Positions 6,020-14,056 of a stretch of 19,201 nucleotides of DNA are shown one piece after another; the first letter of the stretch is position 1; each line of letters starts with the position of its first letter. The stretch is taken from positions 1 to 19,201 of the forward strand of contig JBEIFW010000053.1 of the NCBI GenBank assembly GCA_040382215.1, read 5' to 3'. Below the pieces are notes generated by a model that was not told the origin of the DNA, searched no databases, and saw only the letters and a list, made by a program, of their open reading frames with translations. The translations under genes were made by a program, and so were the position numbers. Origin of the DNA: JBEIFW01 sp040382215. GTDB lineage: Bacteria; Actinomycetota; Acidimicrobiia; Acidimicrobiales; Ilumatobacteraceae.

Positions 6020-7002
6020 GCCGTCACCTCGGTGGCCCGCAGGATGCCGGCGAGCACCCGGTCGTCGTCGGGGACGTACCCGTCCTCGAGCAGGCCGACC
6101 GGATAGGGCACGTCCCACCCGCTCACCCGGACCGGGGGCGTCTCGAGGTCGTAGAAGCACTCCTCGACCACGGTCGCGACCACCTCCGACGCGAACCCGG
6201 CGGTGAGTGGGGCTTCCTGGACGACCACGACCCGGCCGGTTCGAGCCACCGACGCCGCGACCGTCGCTGCGTCGAACGGGACGATGGTCCGCAGGTCGAT
6301 CACCTCGGCGTCGATGCCATGCTCGTCGTACGCCCGCTGGGCCGCCCGCCGGCACACCTCCACCTGAGCGCTCCACGCCACCACGGTGACGTCGCGGCCG
6401 GGTCGCACAACGCGCGCCACGCCGAACGGGACGAGATGTTCACCGTCGGGCACCTCGTCACGGATCAACCGGTATCCCCGCAGCGGTTCGAGGAACAACA
6501 CCGGATCGGGCGAGCGGATCGCCGTGGCGAGCAAGCCCTTTGCGTCGGCGGCCGACGCCGGGGCGACGACGTGGAGCCCGGGCACGTTCGCGAACTGGGA
6601 CTCGAGCGCTTCGCTGTGCAGTTCGGGGGTGCGCACTCCGCCGCCGAACGGCGCCCGAATCGTGATCGGCGCGCCGAAGCGCCCGTCGCTGCGGTATCGC
6701 AGGCGCGCCACCTGACCGCACAGCTGGTGCATCGCCTGCCACGCGAAGCCGAGGAACTGCACTTCGGCGACCGGCACGGCACCCTCGATTGCGAGCCCGA
6801 CGCAGGAGCCCACGATCACGGCTTCGGCCAACGGCATGTCGACGACCCGCTCGGGGCCGAACGCTGCCTGCAGCCCGTCGGTGGCCCGGAACACCCCGCC
6901 GTTTGCCCCCACGTCCTGGCCGAGCACAACGACCCGACCGTCCCGGGCCATCTCGTCGTGCAGGCAGTTGCGGATCGCCTCGACCATGGTGAGGACCGTC
7001 AT
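6016..7002 (-). CDS. bkdB: Branched-chain 2-oxoacid dehydrogenase E1 beta subunit
   Basis: Predicted 328-aa beta chain of the thiamine-diphosphate E1 heterotetramer, which decarboxylates a 2-oxoacid and transfers the acyl group to E2. MTVLTMVEAIRNCLHDEMARD is a typical family start. DMPLAE has the ThDP-activating E60, and GGGVRTPELHSEALESQFAN carries the conserved GG..H.S..LE signature. A transketolase C-terminal domain (from about 195) contains DLRTIVPFD. Length and motifs are complete. ATG 7002 overlaps the E1-alpha stop (ATGA), and its own stop overlaps the E2 start, so E1-alpha, E1-beta and E2 are translationally coupled in order and probably made in fixed proportion. Confidence 0.93.
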   Translation of the reverse strand: MTVLTMVEAIRNCLHDEMARDGRVVVLGQDVGANGGVFRATDGLQAAFGPERVVDMPLAEAVIVGSCVGLAIEGAVPVAEVQFLGFAWQAMHQLCGQVARLRYRSDGRFGAPITIRAPFGGGVRTPELHSEALESQFANVPGLHVVAPASAADAKGLLATAIRSPDPVLFLEPLRGYRLIRDEVPDGEHLVPFGVARVVRPGRDVTVVAWSAQVEVCRRAAQRAYDEHGIDAEVIDLRTIVPFDAATVAASVARTGRVVVVQEAPLTAGFASEVVATVVEECFYDLETPPVRVSGWDVPYPVGLLEDGYVPDDDRVLAGILRATEVTA

Positions 7003-8093
7003 TGCGCCGCCCGGGCGGTCAGGTGCCGCCGAAGCTCCTCACGCTGGCGCCGCTGGCGCAGCGTCGGTTCGGCGTAGACGTGGTCGAAGAAGGCGTCCGG
7101 GGAGACGGGTGTTGCCTCGGCCCGAGTCCAGGCCTCGTCGACGGCGCGATCGGCGGCTGCCTCGGCCTCGCCTTGCTGGGTGTCGTCCCAGCGGCCTGCT
7201 GCAACCAGCAGGACGCGGAGCCGCTCGATCGGATCCGCAGCGGCCCAGTGGGCTCGCTCCTGCGCCGGCACGTACCGCAATGGATCGTCGGCCGTGGTGT
7301 GTGGTCCCATCCGGTACGTCACTGCCTCGACCAGCACCGGGCCCCGACCGGCGGCCGCATGGGCGCGCGCCGCTGCCGCCACCGCAGCGACGGCAAGGGC
7401 GTCGTTGCCGTCGACCCGCACGCCGGGCATCCCGTAGGCCGGACCGCGCGCTGCGAACGACGGCGCCGCGGTCTGCGCAGCGAGCGGCGTCGATATCGCC
7501 CAACCGTTGTTCTTCAACCAGAACACGACCGGCGCTCGCCTCACACCGGCGAGGTTCAGCGACTCGGCGAAGTCGCCCTCGCTCGACGCGCCGTCGCCGC
7601 AGAACGCGAGCACCACACCGGGCGCCTTGCGCAGCCGGCGGCCCCACGCCAGTCCGACGGCGTGCGGGAGCTGCGCGGCGAGCGAGATCTGGGGGAACAG
7701 CACGCGCACACCCTCGGGCAGGTAGCCACCACCGGGGTGCCCGCGCTGGTAGAGCGCATACCGGTAGAGCACCTCGGAGCCGTATCGACCGAGGCCGAGC
7801 AACTCCCGGTAGTACGGCACGATCCAGTCTGTGGCCGGTTCGAACGCAGCAACGGCGCCAACGACGCTCGCCTCCTCACCCTCGATCGGGGCGAAGGTGC
7901 CGGTACGGCCCTGCCGCTGCAGACTGAACAGACGCCGGTTCGCTACCCGGGCCGCAATCATCCCGGCCAGCAGCTCCGGCCCTCGTCCGAGGACCTCGGC
8001 AAGCACGGCCGTTGGGCCGACGACCGATCCGTCGGGTGCGAGCAGGCGGAACGGCTCGCCGACCGCCGGCAGGTCGTCGAGGGAGAGCCCCAT
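6999..8093 (-). CDS. bkdA: Branched-chain 2-oxoacid dehydrogenase E1 alpha subunit
   Basis: Predicted 364-aa alpha chain of E1. The ThDP-binding motif runs from GDG (166-168) to NN (195-196) in GDGASSEGDFAESLNLAG...LKNNGWAIST. The loop YRMGPHTTADDP is the equivalent of the phosphorylation loop of mammalian E1. The N-terminal LLAPDG...LQRQG and C-terminal YAEPT...QREELRRHL resemble, from memory, the actinobacterial branched-chain E1-alpha of Mycobacterium tuberculosis (BkdA), so I call the complex branched-chain; a pyruvate-type complex is less likely but possible. ATG 8093 lies 3 nt after the hydrolase stop codon, and the stop overlaps E1-beta. The products would be branched acyl-CoAs for catabolism or branched fatty-acid priming. 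Confidence 0.92.
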   Translation of the reverse strand: MGLSLDDLPAVGEPFRLLAPDGSVVGPTAVLAEVLGRGPELLAGMIAARVANRRLFSLQRQGRTGTFAPIEGEEASVVGAVAAFEPATDWIVPYYRELLGLGRYGSEVLYRYALYQRGHPGGGYLPEGVRVLFPQISLAAQLPHAVGLAWGRRLRKAPGVVLAFCGDGASSEGDFAESLNLAGVRRAPVVFWLKNNGWAISTPLAAQTAAPSFAARGPAYGMPGVRVDGNDALAVAAVAAAARAHAAAGRGPVLVEAVTYRMGPHTTADDPLRYVPAQERAHWAAADPIERLRVLLVAAGRWDDTQQGEAEAAADRAVDEAWTRAEATPVSPDAFFDHVYAEPTLRQRRQREELRRHLTARAAQ

Positions 8094-8096
8094 CGC

Positions 8097-8888
8097 TCAG
8101 CGCGACCCCAGGGAGGCGAGGAACTGCTCGACAGCACGGTTGACCGGCTCGGGATGGGTGAGGTTGGCGGCGTGGGCTGCGCCGTCGATCACGACGACCG
8201 GACCGGCGCCGGGGAGCCCTCGGGCCATCGACTCGGCACGCTCGAGAGCGATGGCGACATCGGCCGAACCGTGCACGACGAGCGCCGGGCAGGTGATCTC
8301 GCCGAGGCGGCCCGTCAGGTCATCTCGCCCCACGAGGCAGGCGCCGGGTTCGCGCAGCGCGGCGTGGTCGCGCTGCTTCCACACGGCGATCCAGCGGGCG
8401 GACTCGGTTTCGTCGCCGAGGATGATCCCGGCGACGGCCCGTGCCAAGTCGTCGACCGGACCGACGGAGACCCACGTGTCGATCATCGTCTGGTAGCCGG
8501 CGAGCACATCGGCGTGATCGACGTCGGCGCCCGAGTCGAGCAGTACCAGCGCACGGACACGTTCCGGCGCCCGCAGCGCAGCGCGCAACGACAGGAACCC
8601 GCCCTGGCTCATGCCGGCAAGTACCGCCTGTTCGACGCCGAGGTGGTCGAGCAGGCCGAGCACATCGTCGGCGGAATCCCAGTAGGAGAACGGCTTGCCG
8701 TCCCAGACCGTCTCGCCGAATCCCCGCTCGTCCCAGGTGACGACCCGGTAGCGGTCGCGCAGCGCTGCCACTTGATGGACGAACATGGTGCGGTCCATCA
8801 AGAACCCATGGGAGAACACCGCTACCGGGCCCTCACCTCCCGTGTCGTCGTAGGCGATTCGCTGGCCGTTGACATGGGCGACGGGCAT
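8097..8888 (-). CDS. Alpha/beta hydrolase, first gene of the dehydrogenase operon
   Basis: Predicted 263-aa cytosolic alpha/beta hydrolase. HGF (27-29) forms the oxyanion region, DERGFGET (53-60) follows, and GMSQGG (92-97) has the nucleophile S94. HGSADVAI carries the acid, and GAAHAANLTHPE the catalytic His. Overall it looks like esterases or 3-oxoadipate enol-lactone hydrolases; the substrate cannot be named. I start it at ATG 8888 because a TACCGT -10 box lies 7 nt upstream and MPVAHVNGQRIAY is a natural family start; GTG 8897 is in frame but sits inside that box region. It is followed after 3 nt by E1-alpha, so it probably acts on a thioester or ester in the same pathway, which is inference. 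Confidence 0.88.
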   Translation of the reverse strand: MPVAHVNGQRIAYDDTGGEGPVAVFSHGFLMDRTMFVHQVAALRDRYRVVTWDERGFGETVWDGKPFSYWDSADDVLGLLDHLGVEQAVLAGMSQGGFLSLRAALRAPERVRALVLLDSGADVDHADVLAGYQTMIDTWVSVGPVDDLARAVAGIILGDETESARWIAVWKQRDHAALREPGACLVGRDDLTGRLGEITCPALVVHGSADVAIALERAESMARGLPGAGPVVVIDGAAHAANLTHPEPVNRAVEQFLASLGSR

Positions 8889-8895
8889 GCCCGGC

Positions 8896-8901
8896 ACGGT
8901 A
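8896..8901 (-). promoter_or_regulatory. Putative leaderless -10 box for the hydrolase-bkd operon
   Basis: TACCGT on the minus strand lies 7 nt before ATG 8888 and no Shine-Dalgarno is present. This is the only promoter candidate seen for the six-gene operon and lies in the 62-bp gap after disA. Confidence 0.5.
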
Positions 8902-8924
8902 CACCGGGTCCCAGCCGGCCCCGA

Positions 8925-8963
8925 TCAGGCGAACCCGTCAGGCGAACCCGTCAGGAGAACCGG
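8925..8963. repeat. 13-bp triplicate across the disA stop codon
   Basis: Three consecutive 13-bp units lie at 8925-8937, 8938-8950 (both TCAGGCGAACCCG) and 8951-8963 (TCAGGAGAACCGG). On the minus strand each ends in TGA. The first in reading order is the real disA stop. Because 13 is 1 mod 3, the three TGAs fall in three different reading frames. Confidence 0.8.
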
Positions 8964-10021
8964 TCGAGGATGTTCGATTCCGTGAGCCGGGCAAGACCCT
9001 CTTTGACGGCGACGGCGTGGGCTTCCCCCACACCGGGCACCTCGGCGAGCTCGTGCACCGTCGCCCGCATGATCCGGTGCAGGCTCGAGAACCGGTCGAC
9101 GATCGAACTGACCACCTCGGCCGGGAGGCGGGGCACGCCGGCGAGTTGCCGATATCCCCTCGGCGTGAGCGACCGGTCGAGCTCGCTGCCTGCGGGCAGC
9201 CCGAGCACTCGCCCGACGGTGCGGGGGTCGAGCAGATCGTCGGTCGTGAGGCTCGACAGCTCCAGGAGCGCCTCGGCGGGCGTCCGGCCCGAGTCCTCCC
9301 CGAGGTAGTCCTGCAGCATCGCCTGGCGGTCGTCGTCCACGTCGGCCATCAGCTCGTCGAGCTGCAGCTCGATGAGGCGGGCGTCGACGCCGAGCTCGAC
9401 GACGTAGCCGGCGATCTCGTCCGCGATACGCCGCACCATCTCGGTGCGCTGCAGCACTGCGGTCACGTCGCGGATGGTCACCAGATCCTCGGCTTCGAGC
9501 GTGGCCAGGGTGTTGGTGACGTCGTCGAGCCGGCTCTTGTACCGCTCCAGGGTCTGGAGCGCCTGGTTCGCACGATTCAGCAGGCGGGGGATGTCCTCGA
9601 GCACGTGCTTGTCGACCTGGGCGTAGATCGTGATCACGCCCATCTCCTCGGACACCGAGATGACCGGAACGTCCAGCGAGCGGGCCACCCGCTCCGCCGT
9701 GCGGTGGCGGGTACCGGTCTCCGAGGTGGGCACCGAGACATCGGGGACAAGGTGCACGTTGGCCCGGGCGATGCGAGAGGCGTCCCGGGCAAGGATGATC
9801 GCCCCGTCCATCTTGGCGAGTTCGGAAAGCCGTTGCGGGGTGAAGGTGGCGTCGAGGAGGAAACCACCGGTGCAGATCGACAGCACCTCGGGTCCGTCGC
9901 CGACGACCAGCAGCGCGCCGGTCTTCGCCTTCACGATGCGGTCGAGGCCTTCCCGAAGGGCCGACCCGGGCGCCACTTGGGACAGCGCCCGCTGCAGCAG
10001 CGCACTCCGTCGACCGACCAC
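8951..10021 (-). CDS. disA: DNA integrity scanning protein DisA (diadenylate cyclase)
   Basis: Predicted 356-aa enzyme that condenses two ATP into c-di-AMP while scanning DNA for branched lesions. The DAC domain (about 1-145) has both catalytic signatures, DGA (72-74, in KMDGAIIL) and RHR (105-107, in GTRHRTAERVA). A helical linker (about 150-280) follows, then a C-terminal helix-hairpin-helix DNA-binding region with LAEVPGVGEAHAVAVKEGL. Length is normal for the octameric DisA family. GTG 10021 is preceded 6 nt upstream by a TACACT box and no Shine-Dalgarno. It lies 15 nt after radA on the same strand; the radA-disA pair is conserved in other Gram-positive bacteria, where RadA modulates DisA activity. 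Confidence 0.95.
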   Translation of the reverse strand: MVGRRSALLQRALSQVAPGSALREGLDRIVKAKTGALLVVGDGPEVLSICTGGFLLDATFTPQRLSELAKMDGAIILARDASRIARANVHLVPDVSVPTSETGTRHRTAERVARSLDVPVISVSEEMGVITIYAQVDKHVLEDIPRLLNRANQALQTLERYKSRLDDVTNTLATLEAEDLVTIRDVTAVLQRTEMVRRIADEIAGYVVELGVDARLIELQLDELMADVDDDRQAMLQDYLGEDSGRTPAEALLELSSLTTDDLLDPRTVGRVLGLPAGSELDRSLTPRGYRQLAGVPRLPAEVVSSIVDRFSSLHRIMRATVHELAEVPGVGEAHAVAVKEGLARLTESNILDRFS

Positions 10022-10027
10022 GGGGTG

Positions 10028-10033
10028 AGTGTA
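10028..10033 (-). promoter_or_regulatory. Putative leaderless -10 box of disA
   Basis: TACACT on the minus strand lies 6 nt before GTG 10021 and just after the radA stop codon. disA may therefore be transcribed alone as well as with radA. Confidence 0.5.
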
Positions 10034-10036
10034 CGG

Positions 10037-11449
10037 TCACCCTGCGCGTCGGGGGGCACCGGGGAGGACCGCCAGACGGTGGCTCCGCCTGCCCGTGGAC
10101 TCGCCGCTCGGACCGAGCCCCAACTGCGCGAGCACCTCCGCCACGGTCGCCGCTCGCCGCAGCTCGATACCGGCGACCGGTGGAGCCGAGGGCGGCACGA
10201 ACGCCGTCTCGAACCCGAGCCGGGCCGCCTCGGCGAGCCGGCGGGGAGTCTGCGCGGCCGACCGCAGTTCGCCGGCCAGGCCGACCTCGGCGATGGCGAC
10301 CGCCGTCGCATGGACCGGCCGATCGAGCGCCGCCGACGCGACCGCCAGGCAGAAGCCGAGATCGGCTCCGGGATCGGCGAGGCGCACGCCTCCGGCGACC
10401 GAGGTGACGACGTCGTTGCGACCGAGTGGCAACCCGACGCGACGGCGCAACACGCCGAGCAGCACCGAAAGCCGGCCGGTGTCGGAACCGAGCGCACGCA
10501 CCGACGGCGGTCCTGCGGCCGGGGCGACCAGCGCCTGGAGCTCGACGAGGATCGGCCGGCGACCCTCGAGCACCGGGACCACGATGCTGCCGGGCGCCTG
10601 CGGACTGCGATCGGCCAGCAGCAGGGCGCTGGCGTCGGGCACGACGCGCATCCCATCGGCGGCAAGTTCGAGGATGCCGACCTCACCCGTGGGGCCGAAC
10701 CGGTGCTTCACGGCCCGCAGCAGGCGCAAGCTGTGATGGCGGTCGCCCTCGACGGACACGACGGTGTCCACGACGTGCTCGAGTGTGCGCGGCCCGGCGA
10801 TGGCGCCGTCTTTCGTGACGTGACCGACGAGCAGGCAGCAGAACCCGTTGTCCTTGGCCGCACGCACGAGGCGAGCGGCGCATTCGCGCACCTGGACCAC
10901 CGAACCCACGCCGGAGCCGAGCTCGGGATCGGCGATCGTCTGGATCGAATCCACGACGACGACCTGTGCAGCGACCTCTTCGATCGCCGCAAGGATCGAC
11001 GCAAGGCTCGTCTGCGCGGTCAACCACAACGTCGAGGGGACCGGCCCGAGGCGGGTGGCCCGGTCGCGCACTTGGCCGGCACGTTCCTCGGCGCTCACGT
11101 ACAGCACGGACGCACCGGCCTCGGCTCGGCGCATCGCCGCCTGCAGAAGGAGGGTGGACTTGCCGATGCCGGGCTCGCCCGCGACGAGGGTGACCGATCC
11201 CGCGACCAACCCGCCGCCGAGCACCCGGTCCAGCTCGCCGACCCCGGTGGGCACGACGGGCAGGGCGCCGTCGTCGACCTCGGCCAGCGGCACGGCGAGC
11301 GGCCCGACGGAGGCACCGGCCGGCACCCGGACCGCTGGCAGCTCCTCCACCAGGGTGTGCCAGGCCGCGCACGACCCGCACCGGCCCGACCACCGAGGCT
11401 GTTCGGCACCGCACGCGCTGCAGCGGTGGACGGTCTTCGTGCGGGACAT
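10037..11449 (-). CDS. radA: DNA repair protein RadA (Sms)
   Basis: Predicted 470-aa hexameric DNA-unwinding ATPase of recombination and branch migration. An N-terminal C4 zinc finger has C10, C13, C24 and C27. A RecA-like domain has Walker A GEPGIGKST (91-99), Walker B around VVVVDSIQT (163-171) and the RadA signature KHRFG (248-252; usually KNRFG). A C-terminal Lon-protease-like domain (about 280-450) completes the normal layout. ATG 11449 begins MSRTKTVHRCSACG and is preceded 6 nt upstream by TACGGT; the in-frame extension to 11632 overlaps the beta-helix gene and is not coding. It lies directly upstream of disA. Confidence 0.95.
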   Translation of the reverse strand: MSRTKTVHRCSACGAEQPRWSGRCGSCAAWHTLVEELPAVRVPAGASVGPLAVPLAEVDDGALPVVPTGVGELDRVLGGGLVAGSVTLVAGEPGIGKSTLLLQAAMRRAEAGASVLYVSAEERAGQVRDRATRLGPVPSTLWLTAQTSLASILAAIEEVAAQVVVVDSIQTIADPELGSGVGSVVQVRECAARLVRAAKDNGFCCLLVGHVTKDGAIAGPRTLEHVVDTVVSVEGDRHHSLRLLRAVKHRFGPTGEVGILELAADGMRVVPDASALLLADRSPQAPGSIVVPVLEGRRPILVELQALVAPAAGPPSVRALGSDTGRLSVLLGVLRRRVGLPLGRNDVVTSVAGGVRLADPGADLGFCLAVASAALDRPVHATAVAIAEVGLAGELRSAAQTPRRLAEAARLGFETAFVPPSAPPVAGIELRRAATVAEVLAQLGLGPSGESTGRRSHRLAVLPGAPRRAG

Positions 11450-11455
11450 GGCGCC

Positions 11456-11461
11456 ACCGTA
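11456..11461 (-). promoter_or_regulatory. Putative leaderless -10 box of radA
   Basis: TACGGT on the minus strand lies 6 nt before ATG 11449, in the 25-nt gap after the beta-helix gene. No Shine-Dalgarno is visible. Confidence 0.5.
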
Positions 11462-11474
11462 CGGAAGGGGTGTG

Positions 11475-13253
11475 TCAGGGTCCGTCGACGTCGACGAGGA
11501 CCGTCGTCCAACCCCCCGGCCCGAGCGCCCGCAACGTGACGGGCGCACCCGCCGGGAGGGCGGTGCCGTCGAGCGCAGCGGTGCCCTCCACGCCACGGTG
11601 GCCACCAGGGCCCACCACGACGTACCAGGCATCGACCGCCGCCCACGACACGGTCAGGTCACCCCCGCCGCTTCGCCGGATCGACCCCGAGGCGAACCGG
11701 GGACGACCGGCCTCGACCGGTGACGGGGTCGGCAACGTTCGCAGCGACACGGTCGTGTCGAGTCGATTGCCGTCGCGGCCGACGAATGCGCTCAGTGCGG
11801 TCCCGCAGTCGTCGCACGCGAAGCGGTTGTCCACGAACGAGTTCGTGGCGACCAGAGACCGTTGTGCCTCGGGCTGCCCGAGGAACCCGACGAAGCCCAC
11901 CCCGTCATCGGCCCCGGCCCGGGGTCGAGCACGAACGAAGGTGTTCCGACGGAACTCGTTGTCCCGCAGCGTCCCGATCGCCGAAAGATCACCCCAGATC
12001 CCGACATTCCGCTCCTGGAACTGGCTGACGCCCGGGCGACCTCCGGCGACCACGACGTTGCCGACGACCCGGTTTCCCCGGGCGGCCTCGTTACGCGTGG
12101 AGCCGGCTTCAGCGGCCGTGAACGTCATCACCGGTACGGCTTCGTTGACCCACGGTTGATCGGCCAGCAACAGGTTCCCCTCGATCCGGTGGTCGGCCCC
12201 GTCGACGTGCAGTGAGTACAGGTGGTTGCCGACCACCGTGCTCCCGGACCCATGGCGCAGATAGAGCACCACGTCCGGCATCAAGTTGCCGACGTAGACG
12301 GCGCCCGGCGTCTTTTCGTCGATCGCCTCGGGGATGGACAGACCCCAGTCGAGCACGGTGTTGTACTGGAAGACCGTGCGGGACGGTCGAGGGTCCATCG
12401 CACTGCCGCTCTTGACCAGGTAGCTGTTGTAGCGGCCACCCATGCCGTTCGGTCCAGTGATCACGTTGTGGCTGTAAACGGTGTACCCCGTCCCGTGCGA
12501 CAGATAGGTGAACACGGTGTTGGGCCGGTCCACCTCGTTGGCGTCCACCAGGTTGAAGCTGTCCCGGTCGGTCTCCATCCGGATCACGCTTCGGGTGTCG
12601 GTGTCTTCGGCGGTGTACCCCACTGCGTCGAACCGGTTCTGCGTCACCCGGACGTGCCGCCCCGTCACCACGACGACGCCCTTCGTTCCGCCCCGGGTCC
12701 GGTCGAATCGGAGGTCGCGCAGGACGAGGTGCTCGCCGCTGAGGTTCCAGGACCCGTCGCCGACCACCACGGCGGCCATTGGCTCGGCCGCCCGCACCGT
12801 GATCGGCGAACCGGCCCGGCCGCGTGCCGAGACGTTCACCTCACCCTCGTAGGTCCCGGCCCGTAGGACGATCTCGTCGCCCGGCCCGACGCTGCCCATC
12901 GCAGCGTTCAGTTCGGTCACCGACCCAACCTCGACGCGCTGCCCTGTCGGCACCGGTACCGGGAATGCCTCGACCCAACTCGACCGGTTCGCCTCCGCGC
13001 CCGGGCGGAAGTCGGGCGGCGCTACCGCGGCAACGGTGCTCGTCGAGGAACGTTGGGCCACCGTGGTCGTCGGCGCCTCGGACGCACCTGGACCGGCCGG
13101 CGGCCCGACCGACTCCCGCTCGCCGGCCATGAGGGGCACCGCCGCGGCCACGGCCACAAACGCCACCAGTGCGAACGCGGTGAGCGGCCACCGCGACCCC
13201 GCGGGTCGCAGCGGATGAGGCGGCCGTTGCTGTGCTCCCGAATCACCTACCAC
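11475..13253 (-). CDS. Membrane-anchored parallel beta-helix protein, polysaccharide lyase family 6-like
   Basis: Predicted 592-aa exported protein. One N-terminal hydrophobic segment (about 22-44), with no clear cleavage site, probably acts as an uncleaved anchor. A Thr/Ala/Pro linker (to about 90) is followed by a parallel beta-helix (about 105-500) with repeated N-R-F / GN-x-V coils and a C-terminal beta domain. GDEIVLRAGTY (125-135), GSPITVRAA (148-156) and EHLVLRDLRF (174-183) match the opening of chondroitinase B/alginate lyases (PL6). LVKSGS (K281) and YLRHGSG (R333) match the positions of the catalytic Lys and Arg of that family, but lie 52 residues apart rather than 21. GTG 13253 overlaps the SDR stop by 7 nt. 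Lyase activity and polysaccharide substrate are inference; a structural beta-helix is the alternative. Confidence 0.75.
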   Translation of the reverse strand: MVGDSGAQQRPPHPLRPAGSRWPLTAFALVAFVAVAAAVPLMAGERESVGPPAGPGASEAPTTTVAQRSSTSTVAAVAPPDFRPGAEANRSSWVEAFPVPVPTGQRVEVGSVTELNAAMGSVGPGDEIVLRAGTYEGEVNVSARGRAGSPITVRAAEPMAAVVVGDGSWNLSGEHLVLRDLRFDRTRGGTKGVVVVTGRHVRVTQNRFDAVGYTAEDTDTRSVIRMETDRDSFNLVDANEVDRPNTVFTYLSHGTGYTVYSHNVITGPNGMGGRYNSYLVKSGSAMDPRPSRTVFQYNTVLDWGLSIPEAIDEKTPGAVYVGNLMPDVVLYLRHGSGSTVVGNHLYSLHVDGADHRIEGNLLLADQPWVNEAVPVMTFTAAEAGSTRNEAARGNRVVGNVVVAGGRPGVSQFQERNVGIWGDLSAIGTLRDNEFRRNTFVRARPRAGADDGVGFVGFLGQPEAQRSLVATNSFVDNRFACDDCGTALSAFVGRDGNRLDTTVSLRTLPTPSPVEAGRPRFASGSIRRSGGGDLTVSWAAVDAWYVVVGPGGHRGVEGTAALDGTALPAGAPVTLRALGPGGWTTVLVDVDGP

Positions 13254-14032
13254 GTGTTCTGAGTCAACACCCCGCCGTCGACACGCAGCGTGGCCCCCGA
13301 GACCCATCGTGCCGCTGGCGACAGCAGGAACAGCACGGCGTCGGCCACATCCTCGGGTCGGCCGAGCCGGCCGAGCGGCGCTGCGGCGTGCCAACGGGCG
13401 ACGCCTTCCGGCCAGGCCTGCGCCAGGCCGTCACGGTCGATCAACCCGGGGGCCACAGCGTTGACCCGGATCCCGTGCCGGCCGAGTTCGCCAGCAGCCG
13501 TGCGGGTATGCATCAGGACCGCCGCCTTCGAAGCGGCGTAGTGCGCATGCAGGCTCGGCGGGTGCTCCCCTTCGATCGACGCGATCGTGACCACCGCACC
13601 GGGTCGGGACCGGCGCACCAACTGCGCGGCGAACGCCTGCGTCAACCGGAACACCGACGCGACGTTGCTGTCGAGCACCTCGGCGAGTTCCTCGTCGCCG
13701 ATGTCGAGCAGGGCCCGCACCGGCTGGACCGCTGCGTTGTTGACCAGCGCGTCCGCTGCGCCGAACGCCTCCACCGCTGCGGTCACGATCGCCTCGGGTG
13801 CGTCGGCGTCGCGTAGGTCGACCGTTGCAACCGCAACTCGCTCGCCGAGAGCGTCGGCCAACGCCTGCATCGTCGGCGACGGCCGTCGTGCGTGAAGCAG
13901 CACAGACGCCCCGGCCTCGTGACAGCGCCGGGCGATGCCCGCACCGATCCCGCCCGCGGCACCCGTGACGATCACCGCACGGCCGCCGAGGTCGAGCAGA
14001 TCGGCGACGGCGGGGACCTCGGCGGCGCTCAC
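13247..14032 (-). CDS. Short-chain dehydrogenase/reductase (SDR)
   Basis: Predicted 261-aa classical SDR, an NAD(P)-dependent oxidoreductase. Cofactor motif TGAAGGIG is at 23-30, NNAA follows in NNAAVQP, and the catalytic residues are S152, Y165 and K169 (YAASK). PGLI and a C-terminal RVDGG complete the family pattern. HARRPS at the end of the second strand suggests NADP(H). GTG 14032 is preceded 7 nt upstream by TATCGT on the minus strand, again without a Shine-Dalgarno. It overlaps the beta-helix gene by 7 nt, so the two probably form a unit. Substrate unknown; a sugar- or polyol-type dehydrogenase would fit the neighbour but is not shown. Confidence 0.9.
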   Translation of the reverse strand: MSAAEVPAVADLLDLGGRAVIVTGAAGGIGAGIARRCHEAGASVLLHARRPSPTMQALADALGERVAVATVDLRDADAPEAIVTAAVEAFGAADALVNNAAVQPVRALLDIGDEELAEVLDSNVASVFRLTQAFAAQLVRRSRPGAVVTIASIEGEHPPSLHAHYAASKAAVLMHTRTAAGELGRHGIRVNAVAPGLIDRDGLAQAWPEGVARWHAAAPLGRLGRPEDVADAVLFLLSPAARWVSGATLRVDGGVLTQNTW

Positions 14033-14039
14033 GGGCCCC

Positions 14040-14049
14040 ACGATAGGGT
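14040..14049. promoter_or_regulatory. Divergent leaderless promoter pair with overlapping -10 boxes
   Basis: Plus-strand TAGGGT (14044-14049) stands 7 nt before the PNP ATG at 14057. Minus-strand TATCGT (14045 down to 14040) stands 7 nt before the SDR GTG at 14032. The two boxes share the TA at 14044-14045 and the spacers are equal, so the 24-bp gap works as one symmetric bidirectional core promoter. Both transcripts would be leaderless. Confidence 0.6.
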
Positions 14050-14056
14050 CCCGCCG

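Noticed and set aside
6020..6376. Upstream extension of the E2 frame
   Set aside because: It overlaps E1-beta and is low-complexity; the lipoyl domain starts immediately after GTG 6019, which overlaps the E1-beta stop.
7002..9308. Plus-strand open frame of 768 aa
   Set aside because: It is antisense to bkdA, the hydrolase and disA. The composition is that of a GC-rich shadow frame and no motif is recognisable.
9017..11539. Plus-strand open frame of 840 aa
   Set aside because: It is antisense to disA and radA, both certain genes, and shows only His/Asp/Arg/Gly-rich shadow sequence.
11450..11632. N-terminal extension of radA
   Set aside because: It overlaps the end of the beta-helix gene; the zinc finger begins nine residues after ATG 11449, as expected for RadA.
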